NCBI GenBank assembly: GCA_002842035.1
Contig: PHBP01000004.1
Location: forward strand, 62,001 to 126,000
Source: Candidatus Cloacimonetes bacterium HGW-Cloacimonetes-2
GTDB taxonomy: Bacteria > Cloacimonadota > Cloacimonadia > Cloacimonadales > Cloacimonadaceae
Direction of reading: 5' to 3'
Length of the DNA stretch: 64,000 nt
The position numbers and the translations under genes are program-made. This document shows positions 17,987-27,468 of the stretch, one piece after another; the stretch's first letter is position 1; every line of letters begins with the position of its first letter. The notes under the pieces are model-generated. The model saw only the letters and a program-made list of their open reading frames with translations, had not been told where the DNA came from and ran no database searches.

Positions 17987-19249
17987 CTAATGATTGAGCT
18001 TAGTCTTGAGGGTGGATACGAGCTCAGAGAGTTTGATCAGGCTTTGCTCTCCGCTCTGCATATCCTTTAGCATCACGCTTTCCTGGGCAAGCTCGTCCTC
18101 GCCGATAATGGCGGCAAAGCGGGCTTGGGAGTTGTTGGCAGCTTTGAGCTGTGATTTGAAAGAAGATTTATCGGGATCAAAGCCGATGGTGATGCCTTCC
18201 ATGCGCCAGCGGTTGATCCAGGGTAGGATAAAGTCGCGAGCTTGCTCTCCCATCGGGATCAGGTAAAGATCCGTTCCGGGGCTTTCTCCAAGGCTGATGC
18301 CTTCGTTTTCCAGAGCAATCAGAAGACGCTCTATACCTCCGGCAAAGCCGATTGCGGGAGTGGGCTTGCCGCCAATCTGCTCGATCAGACCATTGTATCT
18401 ACCGCCTCCGGCGAGGGAGTTTTGGGCACCGATGCCTTCATAGACGATCTCAAAAGCGGTGTTTGTATAATAATCCAATCCTCTTACGATCTTGGGATTG
18501 ATCGTGTAGGGGATGGAAAGCTTGTCCAGATAGCTCTTGGCTGCAGCAAAATGATCCCGGCAAGGCTCATCGAGATAGTCAAGCTGGGAGGGGGCACTAC
18601 CGGCAATCTGTTTGCAGGTGGTCACCTTGCAATCGAGCAAGCGACGGGGTTTGGTCTCGTAACGCTTTTGGCAATCCGGGCAGAGGGATTCCAGATGCGG
18701 CTGGAAGTATGCGCGCAGGGCGTTGTCGTAATCTTGTGAGCAATTGGGACAGCCAACGCTGTTGAGCTCCAGACGCAGGTGTTTGAGCCCGAGTCCGCTA
18801 AGGAAAAGCCAGAGGAAGCTGATCAGTTCAGCATCCCAGTATGGATTGTCGGAGCCAATAAATTCCAGTCCGTATTGGTAAAACTGGCGATAGCGTCCGG
18901 CTTGGGGACGGTCGTAGCGAAACATCGGCCCCCAGTACCAGAGCTTGTTATTTCCGCTTGAAGCCATATTGTGTTCCACATAGGCTCGCACCACGGGAGC
19001 TGTGCCTTCCGGACGCAGGGCAAAGCTGCGGCCCTTCTTGTCTGTAAAACGATACATCTCTTTCTGGACTACGTCCGAGCTTTCGCCGGAGCTGCGCTCA
19101 AAGAGATCGCTCACCTCAAAGATTGGAGTGGTGATCTCTTCATAGCCAAAGGCTTTGGCCAGTTCTGTGAACTTTGCCTTTAGTGCCTGCCAACGATAGG
19201 AATCCTTTGGCAGAATATCATAAGTCCCGCGGGGGATGCTGTAAGACAT
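17987..19249 (-). CDS. hisS: Histidyl-tRNA synthetase
   Basis: 420-residue class II synthetase charging tRNA-His. The N-terminus MSYSIPRGTYDILP, motif 2 (MFRYDRPQAGRYRQFYQYGLE), the histidine-specific GLDYYTNTAFEI, and motif 3 (GFAGGIERLLIAL) are all present. They are followed by a C-terminal anticodon-binding domain (DLYLIPMGEQARD onward). A Cys-rich pocket (SVGCPNCSQDY and LCPDCQKRYE) is inserted in the middle, looking like a zinc-binding insertion found in many HisS proteins. It is the last gene of a minus-strand operon with truA 10 bases upstream, ending at the shared terminator. Confidence 0.97.
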   Translation of the reverse strand: MSYSIPRGTYDILPKDSYRWQALKAKFTELAKAFGYEEITTPIFEVSDLFERSSGESSDVVQKEMYRFTDKKGRSFALRPEGTAPVVRAYVEHNMASSGNNKLWYWGPMFRYDRPQAGRYRQFYQYGLEFIGSDNPYWDAELISFLWLFLSGLGLKHLRLELNSVGCPNCSQDYDNALRAYFQPHLESLCPDCQKRYETKPRRLLDCKVTTCKQIAGSAPSQLDYLDEPCRDHFAAAKSYLDKLSIPYTINPKIVRGLDYYTNTAFEIVYEGIGAQNSLAGGGRYNGLIEQIGGKPTPAIGFAGGIERLLIALENEGISLGESPGTDLYLIPMGEQARDFILPWINRWRMEGITIGFDPDKSSFKSQLKAANNSQARFAAIIGEDELAQESVMLKDMQSGEQSLIKLSELVSTLKTKLNH

Positions 19250-19259
19250 ATAAACCTCT

Positions 19260-20021
19260 TTAGTTTAGCTGATATATATCAGGATAGAGCACGTTTGTAA
19301 GATATAGCCCGGCTGCCGGAGCTGGAACGACCATAGTTTGCTTTGGATCAGCCTCTGTCAGAATCCTGCTGAGGGTATCCTTGTCCAGAGATTTAGTACA
19401 AAGATTTGCAAGACTGCCCACAATTCGGCGTACCATATTGTGCAAAAAGCGATCTGCACGCAGGCAAAAGACATAATGGCTCTCAGTCTCTGTGATGGAG
19501 AGTTCCTTCAGATCGCAGATGCGATTGGGAATCTCCGGATTAGCCACGGCAAAGGAGGAGAAATCGTGAGATCCCAGCAGGACAGTGGCAAGCTCCTGCA
19601 TCCTGGAAAGCTCAAGGCGCTGATTGATCAGATATCCCATATAGAGACGCTGGAAGGGGATTATCTCCTTGGCGAGCAGGTAGCTGTATTGCCGCTCATA
19701 AGCTTTGTAGCGGGCGTGGAAATCGGGTGGAACATCCCAAGCTCCCACGATGCGGATATCGTAATCAAGGAGCCGATTGAGTGCCTTGGTCATCTGGTAT
19801 GGAGTCATTCTGCCTTCATAATCGAAGTGAGCATATTGGCCTGTGGCGTGGACACCGCTATCAGTTCTCCCGGCACAGGTAATGCCGATGATCTCGTCTG
19901 TCATACGATACAGAGCTTTCTCGATGGTGGATTGGATGCTTTTGCAGTGAGGTTGGACTTGCCAACCGCAGTAAGGGCTGCCATCATAGGCAATCTTGAG
20001 AGCAATTCTGCGTTTATCCAT
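19260..20021 (-). CDS. truA: tRNA pseudouridine(38-40) synthase
   Basis: 253-residue enzyme that isomerises uridines 38-40 in the tRNA anticodon arm. The catalytic loop is CAGRTDSGVHATGQ (Asp in RTDSGVHA), preceded by YCGWQVQPHCKSIQ and followed by RYKAYERQYSYLL and the RNA-contacting FLHNMVRRIVGSL. Length and order are normal. The start overlaps the stop of the upstream membrane-protein gene (TGATG). hisS follows 10 bases later, so both tRNA genes share a transcript with two envelope genes. Confidence 0.96.
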   Translation of the reverse strand: MDKRRIALKIAYDGSPYCGWQVQPHCKSIQSTIEKALYRMTDEIIGITCAGRTDSGVHATGQYAHFDYEGRMTPYQMTKALNRLLDYDIRIVGAWDVPPDFHARYKAYERQYSYLLAKEIIPFQRLYMGYLINQRLELSRMQELATVLLGSHDFSSFAVANPEIPNRICDLKELSITETESHYVFCLRADRFLHNMVRRIVGSLANLCTKSLDKDTLSRILTEADPKQTMVVPAPAAGLYLTNVLYPDIYQLN

Positions 20022-20665
20022 CAGATCGCTCCCAGGAGGACCAGTGCAGTCAGGAATACCATAGCCATAAAGTTCTCAAGGCTAAAGAAGCTGCGCTCTA
20101 TCACTTCCTCACCGATGCTGGCTTCGACCTGCTCTTCTATCTCGTGAGCTTTTAGGTAGTTCTGGTGCATTAGTTCTGCGAATGCTCCAAAGACTCCGCC
20201 AAGGCTATCTGCTCCCTTGATTTGCCTCTCGTGCAGGAGCGCAAAGTAACTGCGGATAAAGAGCACGGAAGCCATCAGAGTATAGGTGATCTTGCCTACC
20301 AAGGGGTACTTTTGCAGCCGGTGGGTATCCATCAAGAAGTGTCGGGTATCAACTGTCCCAAGAGCATATAGTGAGATCACCAGAAAGTAGATGATCTGCA
20401 GGCTAAAAAGCAGCATCGCGGGGAAAGGAGTGGCAAAAACACTGGCTATGATCCAGTAACCGGTGATGAAGATCAATACCTTGCGCATTGCCAGCAGTAG
20501 CTTGTTATAGATTGATGGTTGAAGCAGATAATAGACCATAAAGAGCAGGATCAGCAGGATCAGTTGCTTGATTGAGGCATCAAATCCCAAGGTGAGAGCG
20601 ATCACCAGAATGATGAGTTTCAGCCAGAGGTTTTGTTCCGAGAGTATTCTGAGAGAGAGCTTCAT
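20021..20665 (-). CDS. Multi-pass membrane protein, unknown (EcfT-like in outline)
   Basis: 214 residues with about five hydrophobic segments (around 15-45, 60-80, 85-105, 130-145 and 195-214). They are separated by short charged stretches and one long polar helix at about 145-190 (HERQIKGADSLGG, then EIEEQVEASIGEEVIERS). The pattern of several N-terminal spans, a cytoplasmic helical region and a last C-terminal span resembles energy-coupling factor T proteins, but I do not see the paired Ala-Arg-Gly motifs that would prove it. Start and stop overlap both neighbours (ATGA and TGATG), so it is tightly coupled to the TPR lipoprotein upstream and to truA. Confidence 0.6.
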   Translation of the reverse strand: MKLSLRILSEQNLWLKLIILVIALTLGFDASIKQLILLILLFMVYYLLQPSIYNKLLLAMRKVLIFITGYWIIASVFATPFPAMLLFSLQIIYFLVISLYALGTVDTRHFLMDTHRLQKYPLVGKITYTLMASVLFIRSYFALLHERQIKGADSLGGVFGAFAELMHQNYLKAHEIEEQVEASIGEEVIERSFFSLENFMAMVFLTALVLLGAI

Positions 20666-22917
20666 TCAAGCGGAGCTTCCTCTTCCAGTGGCTCTTGCGG
20701 TGTAGGTTCCTGTTCATCGAGCAGATCAAGCGCTTGATCAGATAGTGCTTCCACAGGTTCTTCGATCTGTTCAGGCAGTTCAGGTAGTGGTTCTTCATTT
20801 TCAATAGGCTCTACAGCAAGACTGTCTTCAAAAACAGGTATCTCAACCCAGGCACTGGAATCCGCCTCTGCTCCCTGCAGTTCCCCAATGATCTCCTCGG
20901 AGATTGTATCGACTACAGCAGCTTCCCTAAAGATCAGGAAATTCGTTCCATCAAACAAGCGACGACTCCAATCGCCATATTTGCCTGTGTTTTGACTCTC
21001 GAGGATAGTCTGCAGATAGGGCAAGGCACTGGTAGTATCTGCACGTTCAATGGCGTAATGCCAGGCAAGGCGGAAACGTGACTTGAGTTTGATCTCTTCG
21101 GATTCTGTCTCCAGCAAGTCGGTGAGAGCAGTAACCATCGAATCTGGCTGAGCGGGATATAGTCCCAATGCCCAGTCCAGCTTGGCTTCTGCTTCCTCGA
21201 TACGGGGATCAATGATCCTCACTCGCTGGCCGTTGTATAATAGTCTGATGCCATTAGTGTATTTGTTCCCGGGATAATCTGTCTGCATCTGGCTCAGGAT
21301 ATCAGCCACCTGCGGGTCTTTTTGTCCCAACTTCATATGCAGGCTCGCTTTTACAAACTTCACAAAGGGGATGATCTCGGTATCGAAACGCGCTAAAGAC
21401 AGATTGATATTGCTGATCCTGTTTTGTTTGGCTTGTATATCAGAGGCGAGGTTACCCAGTAATCTTTGAAGCTCTGCTGTATCTGTCGGCTGTGGACGGG
21501 ATAAACTGTCAGGAACGACCGCAGTGCTATCTGCAGGCACCTCCAGTGAATCTGATATAGCAATGTTCAGGGTATCTGCCTGAATGAGCCGGGATGAATC
21601 CGCCCAAGCTGCCATCCTCAGAGAGTCATCCAGCGCTGTCTGAGCCAGGTGCGTCTGCAGCGAGTCCCTCCGTGTAAGAAGGCTATCCAATTGAACACTA
21701 ACGCTATCCAGCAGGCTTGCCAGTTTCCCGCGCTCGTCTATAACACGCTGATACAGCACAAAGCTGGAATCAGGCGCTTCCATCACTCGTTCATAGTTAT
21801 CAGCAGCCAGATAGTGATAATCCAAAAACTGCTGCAAGTTATTCTCACTATTGAGATTTGCACCCTGTCCCAGCTGCTGGAGAGCGGTGACTTTGGCTTG
21901 AGCTCTGGATACATACTCGCCGGTCGCAGATTCTGTGCGAACCCGGTTGTAGCTCGCAGTAGCTGCGGCTCTATCGCCACGTTTAAAGAACTGGTAGTCC
22001 CCCAGAAAGTAAGCTGCTGCAGAAGATGAAGGTGTCCTGGGATAATCACGCATAATAGCATCAAACTCCTGCTGAGCAGCTTCGTTGTTGCCTGATGCCG
22101 CCAGGAGTCTCGCTTTTTGCACTCTAGCCAGAGAGAGCTTATCTGCTCTTACTTCGTTCTTGATTACCCCGCTGATTGTATCCAGTCCCTCATCCAGGCT
22201 ACCCAGTGCCAATTGATTCAAAGCTATATAATACCTTGCTTCCAGCTTCAATTCCTTGGATGCCTTGCGGATATCCACCAGCTGTTCCAATTGCCGGTTT
22301 GACTGCTCGTAAAGCTTTTGTACATAGAGGTTTTTGCCCATCAGGAAGTAAGCCTCGTAAGACTCTTTGCTATCCGGATAATCTGTTATTATACGCTGCA
22401 GCCAAAACTCTGCCCTCAGGTAATCCTTGTCCAGTATCTCAAAATCCGCCAGTGTCAGCAAAGCCTTGGGATGATAATCTCTAAACTTGTTATCCCTGAT
22501 AAAGGCTTCCAGCCTGGATTCTGCCTCAGCCGGCTGGTTGATCTCACGATAGATCTTTGCCAGGAAGATATTTGCATCCGGGATATACTCACTCTCGGGG
22601 AAGAGCCGGATCAGATTTTCAAACTGATCCTTGGCTTGAAACGCGCTATTACCTTTGAAGTAGAGAGCTTGAGACATCAAGAATAGAGCTTCTTCGACCT
22701 GCTTGCCGCTCTTGCGCTCCGATATGATAATACCGCATTTCTGGATGGTTTTGGTATATTCTTCCACTGCCTGCGGACTGGGCCTGCCATTGGAATTGAG
22801 CGGACGTGCCTGAGCAGCCTTGAAATAATTGCGTGCGTTGTACATTGTATTGCTGAGGCCGCATCCGGCACCAAACAATATCACAAGGATCATGATCGCA
22901 AGATTATATCTTCTCAT
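20662..22917 (-). CDS. Large TPR lipoprotein (outer-membrane assembly-type)
   Basis: 751 residues. The lipoprotein signal peptide ends at a lipobox (LFGAGC, Cys about 19), so it is probably anchored in a membrane. Residues about 55-360 are tandem TPR-like helices (FENLIRLFPESEYIPDANIF, AEFWLQRIITDYPDSKESYE, FDAIMRDYPRTPSSSAAAYF), the kind found in BamD, YbgF and other envelope assembly factors. The middle has a Ser/Asp-rich spacer with a coiled-coil look. Further TPRs lie around 530-640, and the tail is very acidic and Glu/Pro-rich (EEPLPELPEQIEEPVE). No enzyme motif is seen. It starts the transcript that runs into truA and hisS; its -35 may overlap the hutH stop. Confidence 0.8.
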   Translation of the reverse strand: MRRYNLAIMILVILFGAGCGLSNTMYNARNYFKAAQARPLNSNGRPSPQAVEEYTKTIQKCGIIISERKSGKQVEEALFLMSQALYFKGNSAFQAKDQFENLIRLFPESEYIPDANIFLAKIYREINQPAEAESRLEAFIRDNKFRDYHPKALLTLADFEILDKDYLRAEFWLQRIITDYPDSKESYEAYFLMGKNLYVQKLYEQSNRQLEQLVDIRKASKELKLEARYYIALNQLALGSLDEGLDTISGVIKNEVRADKLSLARVQKARLLAASGNNEAAQQEFDAIMRDYPRTPSSSAAAYFLGDYQFFKRGDRAAATASYNRVRTESATGEYVSRAQAKVTALQQLGQGANLNSENNLQQFLDYHYLAADNYERVMEAPDSSFVLYQRVIDERGKLASLLDSVSVQLDSLLTRRDSLQTHLAQTALDDSLRMAAWADSSRLIQADTLNIAISDSLEVPADSTAVVPDSLSRPQPTDTAELQRLLGNLASDIQAKQNRISNINLSLARFDTEIIPFVKFVKASLHMKLGQKDPQVADILSQMQTDYPGNKYTNGIRLLYNGQRVRIIDPRIEEAEAKLDWALGLYPAQPDSMVTALTDLLETESEEIKLKSRFRLAWHYAIERADTTSALPYLQTILESQNTGKYGDWSRRLFDGTNFLIFREAAVVDTISEEIIGELQGAEADSSAWVEIPVFEDSLAVEPIENEEPLPELPEQIEEPVEALSDQALDLLDEQEPTPQEPLEEEAPLE

Positions 22918-22948
22918 GCGGCAAGACCCTCATCACCACGGCTTTTTG

Positions 22949-24478
22949 TCAAATGATTTCTAATCCGGATTCCGTCAGGATAGTATTCAAAACTCCACTC
23001 CCTACCAATTCCACTGATTTGTTGATATCGGTATAGAGGATGCGATCCTTGCCCAATGGCTCGACCGCCTCTCTCAAAGCTGCTTTGATCTCTTCCAGTA
23101 CTGATGAACTGGCAATCTCCCGCTGATCCAGTGCAGACGCAGCAATCATCAGTTCAATCGCCAAGACCGTGCGCACATTCCTGGTCACCTGCAGCAGTTT
23201 TATGGCAGAGACAGAGCCCATACTCACGTGATCTTCCTGATTGGCAGAGGTGGGGATGGAATCCACTGAGGCAGGATGTGCCAGTACCTTGTTTTCCGAA
23301 ACCAATGACGCGGCAGTAAGCTGAGCGATCATATAGCCGGAATCAATCCCGGGACGATTTGCCAGAAAAGCATTTAAGCCTCGGTTCAGAGCCGGATTGA
23401 GCATCTGCTCCACCCTGCGTTCTGAGATCGATGCCAGCTCCGATATCGCAATCGCCAAAGTATCCAGCGCAATCGCCAGCGGCTCGCCATGGAAGTTTCC
23501 TCCGGAGATCACCTTGCCTTCATCGGCAAAGATCAATGGATTGTCTGTGGCAGAATTGAGCTCGATTTCGAGCACGGAGCGTACATAAGATACCGCATCG
23601 CGCACCGAGCCATGCACCTGGGGTGTGCAACGCAGACTATAGGCGTCCTGAACGTTACCGCAATCGCGATGACTTTCCCTTAGCGGACTTCCGGCTAAAA
23701 GCTTGCGGATATTTGCTGCAGAGGCGATCTGCCCGGGATGAGGACGCAAGTTGTGCACAAGCTCGTCAAATGCCCTGGGCGTACCTTTGAGGCTATCGAT
23801 GGACATCGATGCAACTGCATCGGCAAGCTGCAAAAGACGCTCCACTTCCAAAAGCGACAAAGCACCGAGAGCAGCCATCACCTGAGTGCCATTATTCAGC
23901 GCCAGACCTTCCTTAGCCTGGAGTGTAACAGGAGTGATCCCGGCCTTTTGCATCGCCAAAGCACCACTCATTCTCTCCCCCTGATACTCCGCTTCGCCTT
24001 CGCCGATCAGCACCAAAGCAAGGTGCGACAGAGGTGAAAGATCTCCGCTGGCTCCGACCGATCCACGCATCGGAATCACAGGATGAACACCACGATTGAG
24101 CATATCGACAAGGGTCTGCAAAGTCTCGGGACGTATCCCGGAATGCCCCTTGGCAAGAACATTTATACGGAGCAGCATTATAGCACGTGTCTGTTCACGA
24201 TCATAAGGCTCGCCGACATTGACGGAATGGCTGCGGATCAGATTCACCTGTAATTCCGCGATATGTTCACGCGGCACGGTGACTGTGCTGAATTTGCCAA
24301 AGCCGGTGGTAAGCCCATAGACGACATCGCCATTCTCGATCACTTTATCCACATAAGCCCTGCATTTGATTACCTTTTCCTGGCTTTCGGGGCTCAGTGC
24401 TATCTGTGCTTCATTACGGGCAACCTGCTCCAATTGCTTTAGGCTCAGGCTGTTGCCGTCGATCATAAGTACTTGCAT
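22949..24478 (-). CDS. hutH: Histidine ammonia-lyase
   Basis: 509-residue enzyme that removes ammonia from histidine to give urocanate, the first step of histidine fermentation. The self-cyclising MIO tripeptide is present as Ala143-Ser144-Gly145 in GSVGASGDLSPLSH. The active-site Tyr54 lies in YGLTTGFGKF, and the C-terminal part has the family's QEDHVSMGSVSA. The ATG at 24478 follows GAGG. Length is standard (about 500-510). No hutU, hutI or other histidine-pathway gene is adjacent; it stands alone upstream of the TPR lipoprotein gene, with its stop 31 bases before that ATG. Confidence 0.97.
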   Translation of the reverse strand: MQVLMIDGNSLSLKQLEQVARNEAQIALSPESQEKVIKCRAYVDKVIENGDVVYGLTTGFGKFSTVTVPREHIAELQVNLIRSHSVNVGEPYDREQTRAIMLLRINVLAKGHSGIRPETLQTLVDMLNRGVHPVIPMRGSVGASGDLSPLSHLALVLIGEGEAEYQGERMSGALAMQKAGITPVTLQAKEGLALNNGTQVMAALGALSLLEVERLLQLADAVASMSIDSLKGTPRAFDELVHNLRPHPGQIASAANIRKLLAGSPLRESHRDCGNVQDAYSLRCTPQVHGSVRDAVSYVRSVLEIELNSATDNPLIFADEGKVISGGNFHGEPLAIALDTLAIAISELASISERRVEQMLNPALNRGLNAFLANRPGIDSGYMIAQLTAASLVSENKVLAHPASVDSIPTSANQEDHVSMGSVSAIKLLQVTRNVRTVLAIELMIAASALDQREIASSSVLEEIKAALREAVEPLGKDRILYTDINKSVELVGSGVLNTILTESGLEII

Positions 24479-24570
24479 TCTATCCTCTTTGATAAAGTTA
24501 ATTTGCTATCTTGTGGATGCATCCAATTCCGAAGCGCTGATTTTGTCAATTGCAAGCTATTTTTTTTAAG

Positions 24571-24598
24571 TGACGAGTGACGAGTAACGAGTTACGAG
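24571..24598. repeat. Four tandem degenerate heptamers (TGACGAG type)
   Basis: TGACGAG, TGACGAG, TAACGAG, TTACGAG in direct succession. They lie between hutH and the terminator of the sulfur fusion gene, after an A/T-rich run. No function can be read. Confidence 0.8.
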
Positions 24599-24641
24599 AA
24601 GGCGTCTATTTCGTCCATTTAGTTCATACTGCCCATCTCAC

Positions 24642-24671
24642 AAAAAATCCGAGCCCGGTCTCCCGGGCTCG
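24642..24671 (-). terminator. Rho-independent terminator of the sulfur fusion gene
   Basis: A 9-base GC-rich stem (24650-24658 CGAGCCCGG with 24663-24671) and a 4-base loop, followed on the minus strand by T6. It lies 24 bases past the stop of the gene at 24696. Confidence 0.9.
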
Positions 24672-24695
24672 ATATCTATACTACTTTGGGATCAA

Positions 24696-27164
24696 TCAAA
24701 TAAAGAGATTGAGATTAGCTTGTTCTGCTTCGGAGAGATAGGTCGCAACTCCGCCGATGGTGACTCCATCGATCAGTTCTTCCGCCATCACGCCCATAAT
24801 GTCCATAGACATCTGGCAGGCGATCATCTCGACTCCCGCGTGCTTGGCTTGCATTATCATCATCTCCAGAGAATCCACGTTCTTATCCTTCATCCTTTTG
24901 CGCATCAAGAGCGGTCCCATCCCGGCAAAATTGATCTTGGATAATGCCAGGCCTTTGGAACTGGAGGGCATCATCATCCCAAACATCTTGCCCATAAAGT
25001 CCTTTTCGACCTTGGGTTTATTGGTTCTTTTGATGATATTGAGTCCCCAGAAGGTGAAGAACATCGTGACTTTCTTGCCGGTAGTGGCAGCACCATTGGC
25101 GATCACGAAAGACGCCAAAGCTCTGTCCATATCATCACTAAAGACCACGATGGTTTTGTTTCTGCCACCGGCTACTCCAACGCTCTGCTCCACTGCCCCG
25201 CCCTTTTGGACTGTGGCAATGATCTTGCGTCCTTCGGTCTCAATTCCGATCAGGGTATTCCCCGTCATTTTGCACCAAGCCGGCACGTCTTTGGCAAAGC
25301 CCTGATCTGTGGCAGAAATCCTGAGCTGATCTCCATTGGCGAGGCGATCCATCTCCATCTTCAAACGCATTATAGGCCCCGGACACTGCAAGCCGCAGGC
25401 ATCCGCCTCAAAGGTCTTGCCGCTGGGGGTACTGCTCTTCTCGGGATCGCTCTGATAGATATGATCGTCCTTGCCAATCACATCTTTGGAGAAGATATCC
25501 TCGTTGGATTGCTTTTGAGTGGCGTGTTCATAGGTAAGGTAACCGCCGGAGAGGTTGTAAACCTCGGAAAAACCGCTCTGCACCAGGATGCGCGAGGCAA
25601 AGTAAGAACGGTGTCCCGTACCACAGAAGACCACGATTTTTTGCCCTTTGGGAATCTCGTCCAGGCGTCCACGCATAGTATCGACATCGATATTAACAGC
25701 GCGGTCGATACTGCCCAGCTTGTGCTCATCAGGTGTACGCACGTCGATCAGGACTGTATTGGAATAGTCCAGATTGCGTAGCTCGTCCCAGTGTATGATC
25801 TTAACCATCCCGTTGAGGATATTATCCGCCACCATACCGGCAACATTAACCGGATCCTTAGCAGAGGAGAAAGGCGGCGCATAGGCATGCTCGATCTCTT
25901 CCAGATCATAGATTGTCTCGCGGTGTTTGAGGATATGAGCCATCATATCGATACGTTTATCCACACCGTCAAAGCCCACAATCTGAGAGCCCAGGAGCCT
26001 GCCATCCACAGGATCAAAGACGATCTTGACCGTCATAGGCAAGGCATCGGGGTAATAGCCCGCATGCGAAGAGGAATGAATGATTGAAGAGATATAGGGA
26101 ATTCCCTCGTGTTTGAGCACCTTCTCGGAGACACCCGTGGCAGCCACTGTAAGATCAAAGACCTTGGCGATAGCGGTCGAGATTGAGCCGATATACTTGC
26201 GTTTGTTTCCCAGCACCATATTATCGGCTGCGATACGTCCCTGCTTGTTGGCTGGCCCTGCCAGATAGGTGAGGAAAGGCTTACCTGTAATCGGGCTGGG
26301 AAAGACCACTGCATCGCCCACGGCATAGATATCCGGATCGGTGGTCTGCATATATTCATTGACCACGATGCCTTTGTTGACGCCCAGTTCCAGTCCGGCT
26401 TTTTCTGCCAGATGGCTGTCCGGACGCACTCCAATGGAAAGCACCACCATATCGGTCTGCAAAGATTTTCCGCTTTTGAGGCGGACGTGCAGGCCATCCG
26501 GCTCTTGCACGAAGGCATTGACCGCATCCTTGAGATAAAATTCTACTTTCTTGGTCTTGAGATGCTGATGTACTTCCGCAGCCATCTCATAATCCAGAGG
26601 TGTCATCACCTGCTCCGCCATCTCCACGATAGTCACGAAGATGCCCAGATGATGCAAATTTTCCGCCATCTCGAGGCCGATAAATCCTGCTCCCACGATT
26701 ACTGCGCGTTTTACATCGTGAGTCTTGATAAATTCCTTGATCTTGTCTGTATCCGGCACACTGCGCAGGGTAAAGATGCGATCATCACTGATGCCGGGGA
26801 TGCCGGGACGCAGAGGCTCCGCTCCCGGGGAAAGCATCAGTTTATCATAGTTTTCCGTGTATTCTTCACCTGTCTTGGTGTTTTTTACCGTGACACTTTT
26901 GTTTGCTCTATCGATGGAAATCACTTCGCTGTCGATGCGCACATCCACATTCAGCCTGGCTTTGAAGGATTGGGGAGTCTGCACAAAGAGGCGATCCCGC
27001 TCCGCAATTACTCCGCCAATGTAGTAGGGCAGGCCGCAATTTGCATAGGATATGTAGCTGCCTCTTTCAAACATAATGATCTCTGCGCTCTCGTCCATTC
27101 TGCGCAATCTTGCTGCTGTGGTTGCTCCGCCGGCGACACCGCCAACGATCAGATACTTTGCCAT
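24696..27164 (-). CDS. Four-module fusion: CoA-disulfide reductase, rhodanese, TusA and DsrE-like domains
   Basis: 822-residue cytoplasmic protein for persulfide/thiol chemistry. Residues 1-450 are an FAD- and NAD(P)H-dependent reductase of the CoA-disulfide reductase/NADH-persulfide reductase type: GGVAGGATTAARLRR, redox Cys43 (YANCGLPYY), nucleotide loop GAGFIGLEMAE (158-168) with Glu181 favouring NADH, FAD motif YAVGDAV, and HAYAPPFSSAKDP with Tyr428. Residues about 453-548 are a rhodanese domain with Cys514 in CGTGHRS. About 583-655 is TusA, with Cys594 in CPGP. About 668-822 is a DsrE-like domain with Cys783 (ACQMSMDIMG). All four reactive cysteines are present, so sulfur could be passed along one chain. 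It stands alone between a promoter and a terminator. The substrate is unknown; polysulfide or CoA persulfide is likely. Confidence 0.92.
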   Translation of the reverse strand: MAKYLIVGGVAGGATTAARLRRMDESAEIIMFERGSYISYANCGLPYYIGGVIAERDRLFVQTPQSFKARLNVDVRIDSEVISIDRANKSVTVKNTKTGEEYTENYDKLMLSPGAEPLRPGIPGISDDRIFTLRSVPDTDKIKEFIKTHDVKRAVIVGAGFIGLEMAENLHHLGIFVTIVEMAEQVMTPLDYEMAAEVHQHLKTKKVEFYLKDAVNAFVQEPDGLHVRLKSGKSLQTDMVVLSIGVRPDSHLAEKAGLELGVNKGIVVNEYMQTTDPDIYAVGDAVVFPSPITGKPFLTYLAGPANKQGRIAADNMVLGNKRKYIGSISTAIAKVFDLTVAATGVSEKVLKHEGIPYISSIIHSSSHAGYYPDALPMTVKIVFDPVDGRLLGSQIVGFDGVDKRIDMMAHILKHRETIYDLEEIEHAYAPPFSSAKDPVNVAGMVADNILNGMVKIIHWDELRNLDYSNTVLIDVRTPDEHKLGSIDRAVNIDVDTMRGRLDEIPKGQKIVVFCGTGHRSYFASRILVQSGFSEVYNLSGGYLTYEHATQKQSNEDIFSKDVIGKDDHIYQSDPEKSSTPSGKTFEADACGLQCPGPIMRLKMEMDRLANGDQLRISATDQGFAKDVPAWCKMTGNTLIGIETEGRKIIATVQKGGAVEQSVGVAGGRNKTIVVFSDDMDRALASFVIANGAATTGKKVTMFFTFWGLNIIKRTNKPKVEKDFMGKMFGMMMPSSSKGLALSKINFAGMGPLLMRKRMKDKNVDSLEMMIMQAKHAGVEMIACQMSMDIMGVMAEELIDGVTIGGVATYLSEAEQANLNLFI

Positions 27165-27196
27165 CTGAAGCTCCTTTTGAGGATTATACTATACAG

Positions 27197-27227
27197 AATA
27201 TACTAATTAAAGGCACCTTTTTGTCAA
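27197..27227 (-). promoter_or_regulatory. Putative promoter of the sulfur fusion gene
   Basis: On the minus strand: TTGACA at 27227-27222, then TATATT at 27202-27197, with a 19-base spacer that is longer than ideal. A second AT-rich box TATAAT lies at 27188-27183. The gene starts at 27164. Confidence 0.4.
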
Positions 27228-27316
27228 CTTAAAGATTTACTATTAGCGTGGATAATCGGTTTTTTTATTCACGGCAAAAGGCATCCCTCGGCGGATATCC
27301 TCCTCGGCAATTTCTT

Positions 27317-27389
27317 CCTGCTTGAATTCTCTGGAGATCCCCTAGTGATCCCCTAGTGATTCCCTTGTGGCGACAAGGGGATCTCCCCG
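27317..27389 (+). repeat. Composite intergenic repeat, copy R3 (core only)
   Basis: CCTGCTTGAA, a few bases, then the complete 54-base core at 27333-27386 with outer arms GGAGATCCCC/GGGGATCTCC and inner arms CCCTTGT/ACAAGGG. The downstream modules seen in R1, R2 and R4 are absent. It sits in the gap 27165-27468, which otherwise holds only the promoter of the gene at 24696. Confidence 0.85.
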
Positions 27390-27468
27390 GGATTACAACG
27401 CCATCACCAGACTGTCCTATAGGGAAGACAGTGCGGCAAATCAGCCTAATGTGTTAAACGGAATGAGC

